This document shows positions 10,118 through 20,836 of a DNA stretch of 64,000 bases, piece after piece. The notes below the pieces were generated by a model. It was given only the letters and a program-made list of their open reading frames with translations. It did not search any database and was not told the origin of the DNA. The stretch covers positions 62,001 to 126,000 of the forward strand of contig JANFNE010000003.1 in NCBI GenBank assembly GCA_024867545.1, given 5' to 3'. Both the position numbers and the translations under genes were made by a program. The stretch comes from Phytopythium helicoides (Eukaryota > Oomycota > Peronosporomycetes > Pythiales > Pythiaceae). Each line of letters starts with the position of its first letter. Within the stretch, counting starts at the first letter, position 1.

Positions 10118-11034
10118 CGCAAAATAGTACCAGATCGTAGCAATTGAGCCTTGGCACAGATTCACTGCGGTTCAGAGAGCACAACAGCATCAAATGGTCG
10201 AATCGCCTACGCTTGTTGAGGAGAGCTGATCCATTGGTCGAATCGCGACTTCACCTCTCTTCACTGGGTTCCATACGCTTGTCGACTCCGATCTTGTTGA
10301 AAAGCTGGGTCTGGGGTAGCTCAACGGCTGGGGACGATCGTGCTTCACTCGGCGTAGCGATCCACTCGCATGAATTCAAACGGTTTAGCATCTTGCACAC
10401 CCCCACTTCCCCGCTTGCTCTGCGATCGTGTCACTTGTGAGCAACCAGACAACCTGCAAGGATGCGCATCCATTGGCAGCAGGTGTGTTGCCGTCCAGAT
10501 GACCATCAGTTGTCAACCTCATGGGGACATTAGACCGTCGCGTGACCCTTGACCCCCGCTTGCACCAGCTCGCTCGGTAGATAGCTCCGCATGCCCCGAT
10601 CGTTCTTGCTCCATCCCTTCTGCGCTCTCGTCTTGGAGTTTGATGTCGCTAGCCGCCTCGCCAAAGCTAGTAGGTCGCCGCTCCTGGAGTGATGAGGTCG
10701 ACATGCTGGTCTCAGCTTTCACTGGCACGTGGAGCTGCTACGACGGAGCCTTCAAAGCGTCGATCGGAGCCCAACCTCGTCGCCAACAAGCAGCTCCAGG
10801 AGCTCTCGACCACCAGCGACCCGAGCAATGCGAGCCACCTGGAGCTGCATCAGCGCCCCAATTCTATTTCACCAACCCAAAACTGGCATCTCCAGTCGCG
10901 CGGCTCCCACCCAACACAACACCTCCCCTCTCGACCCATACCAACTCCAGCTCCGCTTCTCACCTAAACTACTATCTCCCTCCACATCTTCCCGCTCCCT
11001 CTTCATGCCACTCCCCCCATCACTTGGACTGATA
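10118..11034. other. Intergenic upstream of the ZIP gene
   Basis: About 0.9 kb. Short frames at 10640-11032 and 10689-10967 contain polar, Ser-rich peptides but no recognised domain. The frame of the ZIP gene is open upstream of its chosen ATG to 10729, but the extension has a composition unlike a ZIP N-terminus and is treated as leader. Confidence 0.4.
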
Positions 11035-11997
11035 ATGGAGGACGTGACCGTGTTCAAGCTCGTGTCGCTGCTCAGCATTTGGCTCGTGGGGCTCGTCGGC
11101 GGCCTCGTGCCCGCGCGGCTGGCGGCGCGAAGCCAACGCTCGCCCGCCGTCCGCCGCGTCCTGTCGGTGCTGAACGCGTTCTCGGGCGGCGTGTTCCTGG
11201 CCGGCGGCTTCTTCCACCTGCTGCACTCGGCCGTGGAGAACCCGGCGCTGCGTCGCTGGTCCACCGTCGACGATGGCAAGTTCGAGTTCCCGTACGCCGA
11301 GATGTTCTGCACGCTCGGCTTCGTGGCGCTGCTGCTGCTCGAGCAGTTGGCGCACGCCAAGATGCACGACCACAGCCACGGGAACAGCTACAGCCTGGCC
11401 AACAAGGAGGAGGAGGACGACGATGATCTTGAGTTGAGAGGAGCAGAGGAGAGCGACGACACGACGTACATGGACGACCTCGAGGACGAGCACAGCGCAG
11501 AGCAGGAGGCCAAGTCCATCGCCGCCGGGTCCAACGTCAAGTTCCGCAGGAGAGCGCACTCGCACGGACACTCGCACCTGGGAGGCAGCTCGCCCCACGG
11601 ATCGCTCGCGGTCGCCATGGTGCTCTTCGTCGCGCTGTCGTTCCACTCGGTGCTCGAGGGACTTGGCATTGGCGCGCAGACGGAATCCGCGTGGGGAGTG
11701 TTCCTCGCCATCGTGCTGCACAAGGGCCTCGCCGCGTTCGCGCTCGGCTCGGGACTCGTGCAGAGCGCCATGCCCGCCGCGCGCGTCACGCTCTACATGG
11801 TCGTCTTTTCGTTCATGAGCATCATTGGCATCATTGTCGGCTGGATTGTCACGGCGGACTCGTCCGAGGACTCGGCCGCTGCCGGTATCTGCGTCGCGCT
11901 CGCCTCGGGCACGTTCATCTACGTTGCGGTCATGGAGGTGATCCCGCAGGAGTTCCCTCGCAGTGGTAAGGCTGCCGGCCCGCTAGGACACGACTAA
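11035..11997 (+). CDS. ZIP family zinc/iron transporter
   Basis: The protein starts MEDVTVFKLVSLLSIWLVG, the first membrane helix, followed by helices near NAFSGGVFLAGGFFHLL and the LGFVALLLLEQL segment. A cytosolic loop is rich in His (HDHSHG, then HSHGHSH) and acidic residues. Further helices include VALSFHSVLEGLGIG, which carries the ZIP signature His/Ser/Glu/Gly pattern, and LHKGLAAFALG, the second metal-site helix. ZIP proteins move zinc or iron into the cytosol. The frame stops at 11997 after VIPQEFPRSGKAAG, but a one-base shift continues as KVAALCIGYAIFGLLAKWS to a stop at 12053-12055, the expected last helix. So either one base is wrong near 11990 or a splice is unresolved; the real end is probably 12055. 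Confidence 0.85.
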   Translation: MEDVTVFKLVSLLSIWLVGLVGGLVPARLAARSQRSPAVRRVLSVLNAFSGGVFLAGGFFHLLHSAVENPALRRWSTVDDGKFEFPYAEMFCTLGFVALLLLEQLAHAKMHDHSHGNSYSLANKEEEDDDDLELRGAEESDDTTYMDDLEDEHSAEQEAKSIAAGSNVKFRRRAHSHGHSHLGGSSPHGSLAVAMVLFVALSFHSVLEGLGIGAQTESAWGVFLAIVLHKGLAAFALGSGLVQSAMPAARVTLYMVVFSFMSIIGIIVGWIVTADSSEDSAAAGICVALASGTFIYVAVMEVIPQEFPRSGKAAGPLGHD

Positions 11998-12410
11998 GGT
12001 TGCCGCCCTCTGCATCGGATACGCCATCTTTGGTCTGCTGGCCAAGTGGTCTTAGGCAGCAGAAGAGCTATCAATGGCGATGCCGTTTTTGGCAGAGCGT
12101 CACCAGATTCCTCGCACTGTCATCAGCGACATACTAATTGCTGGTGAGAAGTGGCCTGATCATTGTGATCTCCATTTTTGCTCACTATGTTTCGCTTCAT
12201 GACACCGATTTCGAAGTCAGGTTTACTTTTTTTTTCCAGTTGCATTGATTAGCTTGTTTCATCTGTTGGTATCCGCATCGCTCTAGCTGCGATCTTCATG
12301 AGATCGAAATGAGCGACTGGAATAACTCGTGGCCTCTCTGACAGATCCATCAATAAACTTCGAATCCAACCGCTCTCACTTTTGAATTCTCCAAGGTTAC
12401 CCACAGCAAG

Positions 12411-13532
12411 ATGGTCCGATTTGTCATCACTTCTCGTGTATCGCTTGCCATCCTCGTCATCGCATCCCAGTCGTCTCCATCAGCTGCGTGCTTCTTCGGT
12501 ACATTTCAGTGCGGTGACGGCGAGGTTATTTGCCTGAACCCCATCACCGCCGCCAAGTGTGCATTCGATGCTGTCTGCCCCATTAGACTCGATGACATTG
12601 TGACAACACTCGGAGACGCGCTCAAGGCGCTTACGCCGGATTCAATGCACTTCGTCATCGATCTCGGCGAGGAGGAAGTCAACAGCGTATTTTCTGACTT
12701 TCGTGACTGCTTCAAGGCATTTGAAGGAAAGGTTCCCAAGTGCGCCGAGCTTCACACTGTTCACGCATGCGTCAGCTCGGCGATAGATGTGGCATCCGGG
12801 ATGAGTAGCAAGTTCGCCAAGCTTGCTAAATCGGAACTAGACAAGGCAGACGGCGCGTTATCAATCATCGAGGACAAAATCATTCCGGCACTCACCAAGC
12901 AGTGCGCAGCAGGGCTGTCTAAATGAAGACTCGTGCCCAGCAACAGCATCATCTTCTTCTGCAACCGCAACGACTACTGATTGCAACGGATCATCAACGA
13001 CGACGACAACAACGACTGCTGCGGATGATAACATCACACTCGAGTACAGCCCTCCGGATGGTTGCACATGTCTTACGTTGAACGCTACCGCCTATGACAT
13101 GGACGCAGTCGGACATACCACCGCCATGTGCGCGCGAAACATTGCTTTTATCATGGAGGATGTTAATGTGCTCGCAGGCAAGGCGTACCTCCCGAGATGG
13201 GCTGCTTTGTGGGCAAAAACACCGCAAATGGCTGCTCAGGTGCGCAGCTACTCCAGGAGAGCGATGTTGACTACTCGGGAGACCTCCAATGGGACGAAAA
13301 CGAATTGCAGTTCCTGTACTTTGTCGTGTGCGAGGATCAATATGGACGAAAGTACTCGGAGCGAACTACTTTAGTTGAGACTCCGGCGCCAACCACAGCA
13401 ACTCCAAGCACATCCTGCTCCAACACGACTACTGGTGCTACTAGTGGCAACAGTCAAGCATCAGCTATAGTGCTGTCCGCTATGAACGCACTGCTGTTGA
13501 TTGCTGTAACCGGTTGGCTTGCATTTGAATAG
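12411..13532 (+). pseudogene. Secreted Cys-rich, GPI-anchored-type protein, frameshifted
   Basis: The first frame (12411-12926, 171 codons) begins with a basic start and a hydrophobic signal peptide (VSLAILVIASQSS, then a cleavage-like ASA region) followed by eight or more Cys residues in a helical domain. It stops at TGA 12924. The next frame continues directly as a Thr/Ser-rich linker and a second Cys-containing part, and near 13190 it shifts back to the first frame. There the C-terminus shows a Thr/Ser-rich stalk and a hydrophobic tail ending GWLAFE, typical of a GPI-anchor signal. Two single-base indels would make one secreted surface protein of about 370 residues. I do not recognise the family. 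Either a young pseudogene or assembly error. Confidence 0.55.
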
Positions 13533-14003
13533 CCGGGGTACCCGGCATTGGCGCTGTGGTAGATGGCAACAAAAACCTCCACTTCTACATTCACCTTTCT
13601 CATCACAACGATCGACGTAAACTCCCACTCAACCGGAAAACGTGGAAAAGGAGACGTGAAACTAAATAAACCTGTCGTTACGGTACTGCCCAATTGACAA
13701 GCTGGCAGCGCAGTTCATCAGCTACAAGCGGGTTGCGCGATGCCCTCCCCAGCGATGACAACAGCACTGCATTGACACTTCATATTGCTTGTTGAAGATG
13801 CCATAGGAAGGATCTCCAGAGCTCCATCATGAGCCTCGGCAAGCTAGTAAAGCGGCCTTTGCCGCTCTGCCTGCATACACGTAAACGGTCATGATGAGAC
13901 AATAGCATGTTTTGAATTGTCAAGCGCCAACTCGCTCTCGAACGGCAACGAACGAAAGCGGCTGCCGACCCTGATCTCCATACTCACAGTGTAATTTGCC
14001 ACC
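13533..14003. other. Intergenic upstream of the Fanzor gene
   Basis: About 470 bases without a gene. The 5' end of the Fanzor element probably lies here, but I could not find an inverted repeat matching the conserved 3' boundary at 16156. Confidence 0.4.
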
Positions 14004-15982
14004 ATGGCAAACAAGCGCGCTCGATCGGGCAAGGAGGGCGATCCAGGTCCCCGGCGAGGCAGGTCCAAGATCAGACAAGCTGCCGCAGGGCTATGCAGAT
14101 CCACAACGAGTAGAGCTGCTTCAGCAACTCGTCGAGGTCGGTCCAAGACAACACGTGCAGCTGGTCCGACGTCAGGCGGTGCTAGGTCTAAAAGGAAGAA
14201 ACGCAGTGCAGAACCACGCAAGAGTCAGTCAAAGAGGCGACGAGCCGAAGTCGAAGCTCGTGACGCAGCTAACGCCAAATCCTCGCTTGTGTGCGTCAAG
14301 ACGTCGCTCAAGGCGTTTTGCAAGAGCGATGAGGCCATGACTTTGCCGTGGGAGTCCGTGCTGGCGGATATGGACCAGGCCGTGCTGGAGGCTTACGTCC
14401 TCGCCAACATCCACGCCGTGCGGATGTGTCAGCTGGGCGATGCAGTGGAGCCACTCAACCAGGTCTTCTTCTACATATGCCTATCGTGTGTTTGCAACGC
14501 CAACTCCACACTCGGGTCTCCTGCATTCCAGCAATCAGTCACGCTGTACAACACTTGGCGAGGTGAAGACGCTCGACGTGCAAGCAACCGGCAGATTACC
14601 GCTGGGTGGCAGCAGAACGCAGCCCAAATGATGGCCACTAACACCAAGAACGCGATCGTACGCAACTTCTACCGTCGCTTTCACCGTCACATCAAGCGGG
14701 TCTATGACTTGAATGGTGCCGAGGCCTACGTCATGATCAAGAGCATCCTGGACCCTGTCTACAACGGCAACGATACCGAGGTGCAGGCTTGGCGAGAGCA
14801 GATCCCGCGCAACGAGAGCGGCTACTTGTCCGACGAGGCTAACAGATTGCTTCCTCTCACCTACATGATTCTGACCGACATTGAAGAGAGGAATCGCCGG
14901 TTTCAGCATCGACAGGACATCCCAGAGGTCCGCACGTTCAGTCTCCTGCCGACAAAGAATGGGTTCAAGTGCTCGCACTTCAAGATGTGCAAGACGGTGC
15001 TCCACAGTCTACTTCTACGTGCTGGTGTTCGCGTGCCTCCTTTAGGTGACGATTGGAATGCTGTCGCGGACGATTGGTGGCACAGTCTCTTTAATATCGA
15101 GAAGTTTGAAACAGCCAACAAGAAGTTCGCAGGGAGATCGTGACGGACGGAAAGGCTGTCAGCATCGTCATGCGGAAAACCCATCCGGCGACAGACCGCC
15201 CACTTAGGGAAGAAGATTATGATGTCATGTGGGGCCTAGATCCTGGCAGACGAGATCTGTTTGTAGCAACCAACCAGGATGGCGAGACTATCCACTGCTC
15301 TACTCGTGAGTTCTACGAGGATGCTCGCTACCACAAGAGCAACCAGAAGATAGCTTGCTGGAAGGAGCGGCGTCCCGACATTTTGGCGGCCGAGCGTCAG
15401 ATGCCGTCGAAGAAGACCGCGTCGCTCGAGCTGCTGGAAACGTACACACGATACGTTATTCCACGTATGGAAAACCTGCTAGGATTTTCACGGGCGAAGG
15501 GATTCCGCAACCTGCGTTTTGGACGGTACATCTTTGCGCAGAAGAAGCTACATGAACTCTGCCGGAGACTGACCCAGCAAGCAGGCAGGCGAACGGTGGT
15601 TGGATTTGGAGATTGGGGCAATACCGATTACTACGGACTCATCAAGAAGTGCCCCGCGGGGCCGGTCAAAAGACTGGAGCACACGTTGAGAAACTACTGT
15701 CGTGTACAACCAATTGATGAGTTTCGCACCAGCAAGCTTCACTCACGTTGCCACCGGCAGCTAGAATACCAGTACAGTCTCCGACTCTGCAAGGTCAAGA
15801 ACAGCACGGACAAGGAATGGCGGACGTGCAAGGTTTATAGTGTGCTCCATTGTCGATCCAATGGCTGTTTTGGTACTACTGTGAACCGCGACGTCAACGC
15901 CTCGAAGAACATGCTCATGCTCCTCCTCAACATGCTCCGTGGTCAACCAAGACCTACCGTTTTCTGTCGAGCGCCAACTTAA
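14004..15982 (+). pseudogene. Fanzor (eukaryotic TnpB-like RNA-guided nuclease), one-base frameshift
   Basis: Two overlapping frames encode one protein of about 660 residues. The first (14004-15143) starts with a Lys/Arg-rich nuclear-localisation-like region, then a helical domain and a FETANKKFAG segment. The second (15140-15982) carries the nuclease core. RuvC-I is GLDPGRRDLF with Asp at residue 34 of this part. A TREFYEDARY segment follows, then GFGDWG at 155-160 and IDEFRTS with Glu 194. CRSNGC is a zinc-ribbon remnant, and the RuvC-III motif NRDVNASKN has Asp 251. This order and the Glu next to the zinc ribbon fit Fanzor1 proteins. The first Cys of the ribbon appears replaced by His (KLHSRC). 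The break is one missing A: the related copy at 7190-7212 reads KFAGEIVTDGK in a single frame. Apart from that the catalytic Asp and Glu residues are all present. Fanzor genes travel within DNA transposons; no transposase is visible here. Confidence 0.85.
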
Positions 15983-16156
15983 CACATCAGGGGCCACAAA
16001 GTGTCTGCAGGTGCGCTCAGCGTTGCCCGCAGATAGCACTGTATACTCAGGCATTGTTGCATTTTCACTGGGTTCCATTCCCAGTTATCGTCTTTTATCG
16101 TAGGATGCCGGGCTTACCACGGCCATACCCGCGAGCCGAAGGCGAGTGCTAGCAAT
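15983..16156 (+). ncRNA. Conserved Fanzor 3' flank, candidate guide-scaffold RNA
   Basis: This 174-base non-coding stretch after the Fanzor stop is conserved in the decayed copy (6236-6400, reverse strand) at an identity similar to the coding region, and the match ends abruptly at the GCTAGCAAT word at 16148-16156. It contains a perfect 6 bp stem ACTGGG/CCCAGT around 16067-16085. In characterised TnpB and Fanzor systems the omega/f-RNA scaffold overlaps the 3' end of the gene and the element's right end, with the guide just outside. That places a candidate guide at 16157-16176 here and 6235-6216 in the other copy. The RNA assignment is inference. Confidence 0.35.
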
Positions 16157-16511
16157 AGGAGGTGTTCTGGAAGGATGGTCGAGCTTGGTAAAACTCTATG
16201 AACAATGCACAACTCCCGGAATGCAATGTACCTGTTTCCTTTCTTTAGTTGGCAGCGGGGTCTCCGCGCGCTCCTGCTTCTTTCCTCCTACACCTGTTAG
16301 CCCGCTGACCCACTGGTCAGCGCACTCACGCTCTTCATCTCACCTCACGCCACCTCACGCCACGCCTCGCACACGCACGCTCCACGTCCATCGACCGACT
16401 CGACTGCACAATGAAGAAATAAATCGAGCGAGCGGCGGGAGACGAATATACGTCGCGATCCGCGCTCTCGCAAGCCAGACGGCTCGCTCGGGCTCATACT
16501 GACAGCGTCAC
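16157..16511. other. Intergenic, downstream flanks
   Basis: 355 bases between the Fanzor boundary and the stop of the CELF-like gene. It contains a CT/CA-rich stretch with short direct repeats (CACGCCACCTCACGCC near 16343-16362) and probably the 3' UTR of the CELF-like gene. No gene seen. Confidence 0.5.
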
Positions 16512-18143
16512 TTACACGTCGATGCGGAGCTTCTGCACAGCGTCGTCAAGCTCCGAAGTTCCATTCTCGTCCGCGACGCCATCGCTACCCTGCGACTGAT
16601 GGTAGTGGAGAGCCTGACGATACAGCTCGTCCTCGTGGGACACACCACCAAGGTAGTCGGGGCGCTGGTGCACGCGCTTGTGCTGCACCTTGAGTCGCTT
16701 GGAGCCAATCTGGAAGCCGTTCATGCTCGCAATTGCAGCATCCGCGGCATCCGCGCTATCGTAGCTAACGAATCCGAATCCCTTGCTCTCGCCAGTCACC
16801 TTGTCCATGTACACCTTGGCGCTGATAACAGTGCCGAACGGAGCGAAAGCCGTTGCCAGATCCGCGTCCGTCAGGTCGTGCGGGAGATGGTAAATGAACA
16901 GGTTTGCCCCCGTCGGTCCCTCCAGCTGTGCCGTCGTCCGCGAGCCCTTGGAGACGCCACCGTCCAGTCCCGCATTGCCGAGCACTGCGGCAGCCGCAGC
17001 AGCAGCGGCCGCATCAGGAGATCCAGGGCCACCCGACAGTCCACCTTGCAGTCCGAGGTTGGCCACGGCCTGCGCGTCAAACCCGATGTTCGGCAGCCCC
17101 GTGAAGCCGTAAGCGGCGCCAGCAAACGCGTACGGGTTGTAGTACATGAACGAGTTCGTCGGGCTGCCTGGTCCCGGAGACGGCACGTTTCCACCAGCGG
17201 CAGCAGCAGCGGCGGCCGCAGCCGCAGCCGCAGCAGCGCTCACAGCCGCGTTGGACGGATTCCCGAGCCCCGAGCTGCCGAACGCCTGCATCTGCTGCAA
17301 GTACTGCTGCTGGAGCTGTTGCTGGAGCTGCGGGAACGGCAGCGAGCCCGGCGGGAGCTGCCAGTAGGCCGAGGCCGCAGCCGCCGCCAGGTTGCGCGCG
17401 CGCTGGAGGCGTTGTCGCCGCGAGTCGGCGAACTTGACGACGAGCGGGGAGGAGCCTCTGTCCATGGTGACGACGCCGTTGACCTGCTCGATGGCCGCGA
17501 GCGCCGAGTTGCGCTCCTTGAACTTGAGGAAGGCGCAGCCCTTGCTCTGGCCCGTGGCGGGGTGGCGCAGGATGTAGACCTCCTCGATGGCGCCGTAGGG
17601 CTCAAACACGGCGCGGATGGCGGCCTCGTCGGCGATCTTGGGGATCATGCCGATAAACAGCTTGTGCTCCTGCGAGGCTGTCAGGTGCGGTCGCGGTCAG
17701 CAGCTGAGCAGCTCTCACATGCATCTCTTGGCAATCGCTCACCTCCTGCCTGTCCCTCAGCTGGGCGCACTTGCAGCGGGTTAATAGCCTGCAGAGCAAT
17801 CCATCAGCTCCTCTCCATCCACCCAATTTCCCCCCTCCTCAAAACACCCTCGTCGAAGCCGCACCTGGGGGAGCGTGACCTTGTTGTGCAGCTCGGTGAT
17901 GGCCTTTTCGGCCGCGTCCCGCGAGAAAAAGGAGGCGAACGCGCAGCCGCGGTGCGCGCCCGTGAGCTTGTCGCGGATGATGACAATGTCCTCGAGCGGC
18001 CCAAAGGCCTCGAGCACCGGGCGCAGGTCCTGCTCGTCCATGGAGCGCGGCACTTGGCCCACGAACAGCTTGACGGGCCCCGCGGGCTCAAAGCCCTCGT
18101 CGAAGCCCTCCACGGGCGCCTGCAGCTCGGCCGCGTGCTCCAT
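16512..18143 (-). CDS. CELF/Bruno-like RNA-binding protein, three RRMs
   Basis: Two exons, 17865-18143 and 16512-17669, with a 195-base intron (GTGCGG..CGCAG) in phase 0; 478 residues. RRM1 (about 25-92) has [10 protein letters not shown] and [11 protein letters not shown]2 (about 96-175) has KLFIGMIPK and GCAFLKF. A long linker with poly-Ala runs, Gln-rich [12 protein letters not shown] and Pro/Gly separates RRM3 (about 349-425), which has NLFIYHLP and GFGFVSYDS. This order, two close N-terminal RRMs and a distant C-terminal one, is the CELF/Bruno architecture, which controls splicing, translation and mRNA decay through UG/GU-rich sites. The start ATG at 18143 precedes an acidic leader. The large plus-strand frame across this gene is its antisense shadow. 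Confidence 0.9.
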
Positions 18144-18620
18144 CGGCTCCTCTGGCGCTTACTATTGGCGGGGACGAACGCACGCACGCACCACGGCACC
18201 AGGGCGACGCACACACACACAGAGGCTCGCGTCCTTCCTTGGCGGCGGTAGCGAGATTGGTGCCTCCCCCCACTAGATAGCGGGGAGGCGGGTTGGCCCG
18301 GCGGGGGGGAGGGTACTTGGGAGTTGTATGGAATATGGGCCGGGTTGGGAGCGAGTGGATGGAGGAGAGGTGGCGGGCCGACCCGAGGGGGAGATACACT
18401 GGGAGTTTGTATTCAAGAGAAACGGGCGGGTTGGCTACACAGTATGGCGTTCAGCAGATGCTTGCCAGCTGGCAGGGCGGGGAGCTTCAACACCTTGATA
18501 CCAACCAACATGCGCTGCGGAGATCATCATCCTGTCTAGCAAGATTCGATCGACGGGCTGCTAGCGACTACATCATGCCAGCTCTCTACTCCTTAGTCGA
18601 GCTCACGACGAAGTTCGGGT
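18144..18620. other. Promoter region of the CELF-like gene
   Basis: 477 bases between the CELF-like start and the URC4 stop, both on the minus strand. It includes a GT-rich microsatellite (CACACACACACAC near 18210) and G-rich tracts near 18275-18320 on the plus strand. It should hold the 5' UTR and promoter of the CELF-like gene and the 3' UTR of URC4. No gene. Confidence 0.5.
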
Positions 18621-20444
18621 CTAGAAGACGGTGCCGTCGCTCTTGATTGTGATGGGCGGGCCGCCGCCCGCGCGCTTCTCCTTGGCGATTACGCGACCGG
18701 CCTTCCAGCTCCCGCCCTCCAGCATCTGCGAAACAACAGGACAGTAAGCACGGCTATACATACGTGGCACAATGAAGCACAGCACCTTCACGAGGGGGAA
18801 GTTGTCGGCCGTAAAGTTGAGCTTCTGCAGGATGATCACGTGGAGCTTGTCGAGTAATGCGACCGTCAGCGCGCGCCACTCGATGATCACCTCGGAGCTC
18901 GGGTCGAACTCGTCCGTCAGGATGCGAGGGTCCTTCGGCTCTAGCACGCCAAAGTCAACGAGCAGGCCACCATTGCGGTACTCGGGCAGACCTAGCAAAG
19001 CAGCACGTTGAGCACATCAAATGAGGCTACGATCCGATTGCTGACACTCTCGTACCAGTCATGAGTTTCAGCTCCGTGATCTTGAAGCCGGCATCCTAAC
19101 ATCAGAATAATGGTTGAATGGTTGCAGGCACCAAATGGCTGAACGAAAGCAGTCAGCATACCTGGAGCGGCTCCATGAGCGAGTACGTCAGCCACTGCGA
19201 AAGCTTGTGGAAGCTGACAAACTTGCCGGCCTTTTCGTGCGGAGGGAGGTACCTAGAGATCCCAGCAAAGCAACAGTCGTGAGTGCAGGCAGGAAATGCT
19301 TCGTCTACAAGCCCGACACCTACGAGAGCTCCCAGACGTCGCCCATGTTGAGCCCGCCGATGCGCGTTCGGCTGTCAGGCCAAATGTCCTGCAGGCCGTA
19401 CACGACGACCTTCCACAGTTCCGTGATGGAGATCTCATTCGCAGCAGTCTTGTGCTTGCCAAGGTAGTCAACCATGTTTCCTGGTGGATACAGACAATGC
19501 ACAAACGTCAGATCGATGCGTACGCTTGGCTTTGGCATCTGAGTACAAACCTGGGCGAATCGAGGATCCGTCAGCGCCACCGAAGAACTCAGGGTAGTTC
19601 TGAATGCTGCGTCCAAGGCGCTGTTCGACAACGCAACTTTAGCTACTCAACCAGAGCGATCAAAGATACCGCAGCCAACCTTGAGGAGGTCCGTTCGGCC
19701 ACTGCATCCGACCAGCGGGTTCTCCTCGCTCTGCATCACAACTCCAAGTTAGGACAGGACTACCTCTGGTACTGGTGAGCGCGATCAACCCCACCACTTG
19801 GAAGGCCTTGGCAATCGCGTCGTCGGGGAGATTCGCGAGCGCAGAGGCGTCCACACGGTGCGGGTCATTTGTCGGGTCGGCGGAGAATGCTCCCTGAAGG
19901 AACATGTGCAGACTAGCGATGCCCAGCCCCTCGCTGCGGCTGTAAAAGTCCTCCGTGCCAGGCTCCTTGAACTTCCACGTCGGTCCCGCCCCGGCGTCCA
20001 GCAGCACGCTCACGAGCGCCAGGTCCAGCAGGCGGCGCGCCTTCTCCGTTGCGTCGCACGACCACTTGGCCGTCATCTACACCCCACCACCTTCGTCAGC
20101 CTCCTTCCAGTCTTGCACAATCCAACCACCACCAACCTGCTCGACGCGCTGCGGGTTTCCCGTCTCAAAGTGTCTCCACCTGCCTCCACCACCACCATCA
20201 GCTCCTCCTTCCCACCACCTCCAAAAGCCCAGCCGTACCGCGAGTGGAAGGGCACCGTGGACTCGCCCTCGGGGTACGAGTCGCGGATGACCTGCACCAC
20301 GTAGTCGGCCAGCGCCGGCAGCCTGTCGGCGCGCACCGCGAAGCTCGGCAGCTCGCCCTTCTCGCCCAGCGCCAGCACGCGGTGGCAGCCATCGCGCACT
20401 GACGGCAGCGACCGCAGGTACGCAACCTGCTCCTGCTCGCTCAT
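18621..20444 (-). CDS. URC4/DUF1688 family protein (uracil catabolism)
   Basis: I reconstruct ten exons: 20239-20444, 20137-20179, 19795-20076, 19680-19730, 19551-19620, 19480-19324, 19252-19162, 19095-19056, 18991-18786 and 18725-18621. All introns are GT..AG and all phases join, giving 416 residues. The product starts MSEQEQVAYLRSLPSVR, has PFHSRWRHFE, NPLVGCSGRTDLL, RPGNMVDYLG and IGGLNMGDVW in order. It ends GGSWKAGRVIA and GGGPPITIKSDGTVF, the family's characteristic C-terminus. URC4/Urg3 proteins take part in the fungal URC pyrimidine degradation pathway; the exact reaction is not settled. The upstream frame with a hydrophobic stretch (to 20612) is not conserved in the family, so the ATG at 20444 is preferred. 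Alternative splice sites at short exons are possible. Confidence 0.85.
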
Positions 20445-20542
20445 GTTGCCGCACTTTCTCGCTTCGCCTTTCTCTTTGAAGAGGTCGCTGGGGTTCGCGC
20501 CACGCCGCGAGTTCCGGAATGAGCCTGCGGCCGTCGAGAGCA

Positions 20543-20575
20543 CAGCAAATAGCAGCAAATAGCAGCAAATAGCAA
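20543..20575. repeat. Short tandem repeat, about 10-base unit
   Basis: Three copies of CAGCAAATAG in a row, in the upstream leader of the URC4-like gene (about 100 bases before its ATG). Copy-number variation between strains would be expected. Confidence 0.8.
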
Positions 20576-20836
20576 AAGCGCAGACCCACAGGGGGAAGCC
20601 GTAAGCATTCACGGCGACAGCAGCGATAGAGCGACACAGCTGCTTGCTTACCTGGCTCGGCTTCGGAAGTGGAGCTTTTCAAGAAGGCGCAGGGATTCAC
20701 ATTCAACGAGGTGGGTGGTTATTAAGTTCGATCTAGGACAGATAGTGTGGAGAATGGTGTATCTAAGAGTCATTAAGTCAAGAGAGTGACTGACCGTGAA
20801 GTGCGCAGTGGTTGAAGTGCGATGGGTACATTGTCT

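Noticed and set aside
11020..11721. 233-codon minus-strand frame
   Set aside because: Antisense to the ZIP transporter, low complexity.
16599..18251. 550-codon plus-strand frame
   Set aside because: Antisense to the CELF-like gene and spanning its intron; no domain.
20445..20612. Upstream extension of the URC4-like protein with a hydrophobic stretch
   Set aside because: Family proteins start near the SLPSVR segment, and the extension contains the tandem CAGCAAATAG repeat, so it is likely leader sequence.
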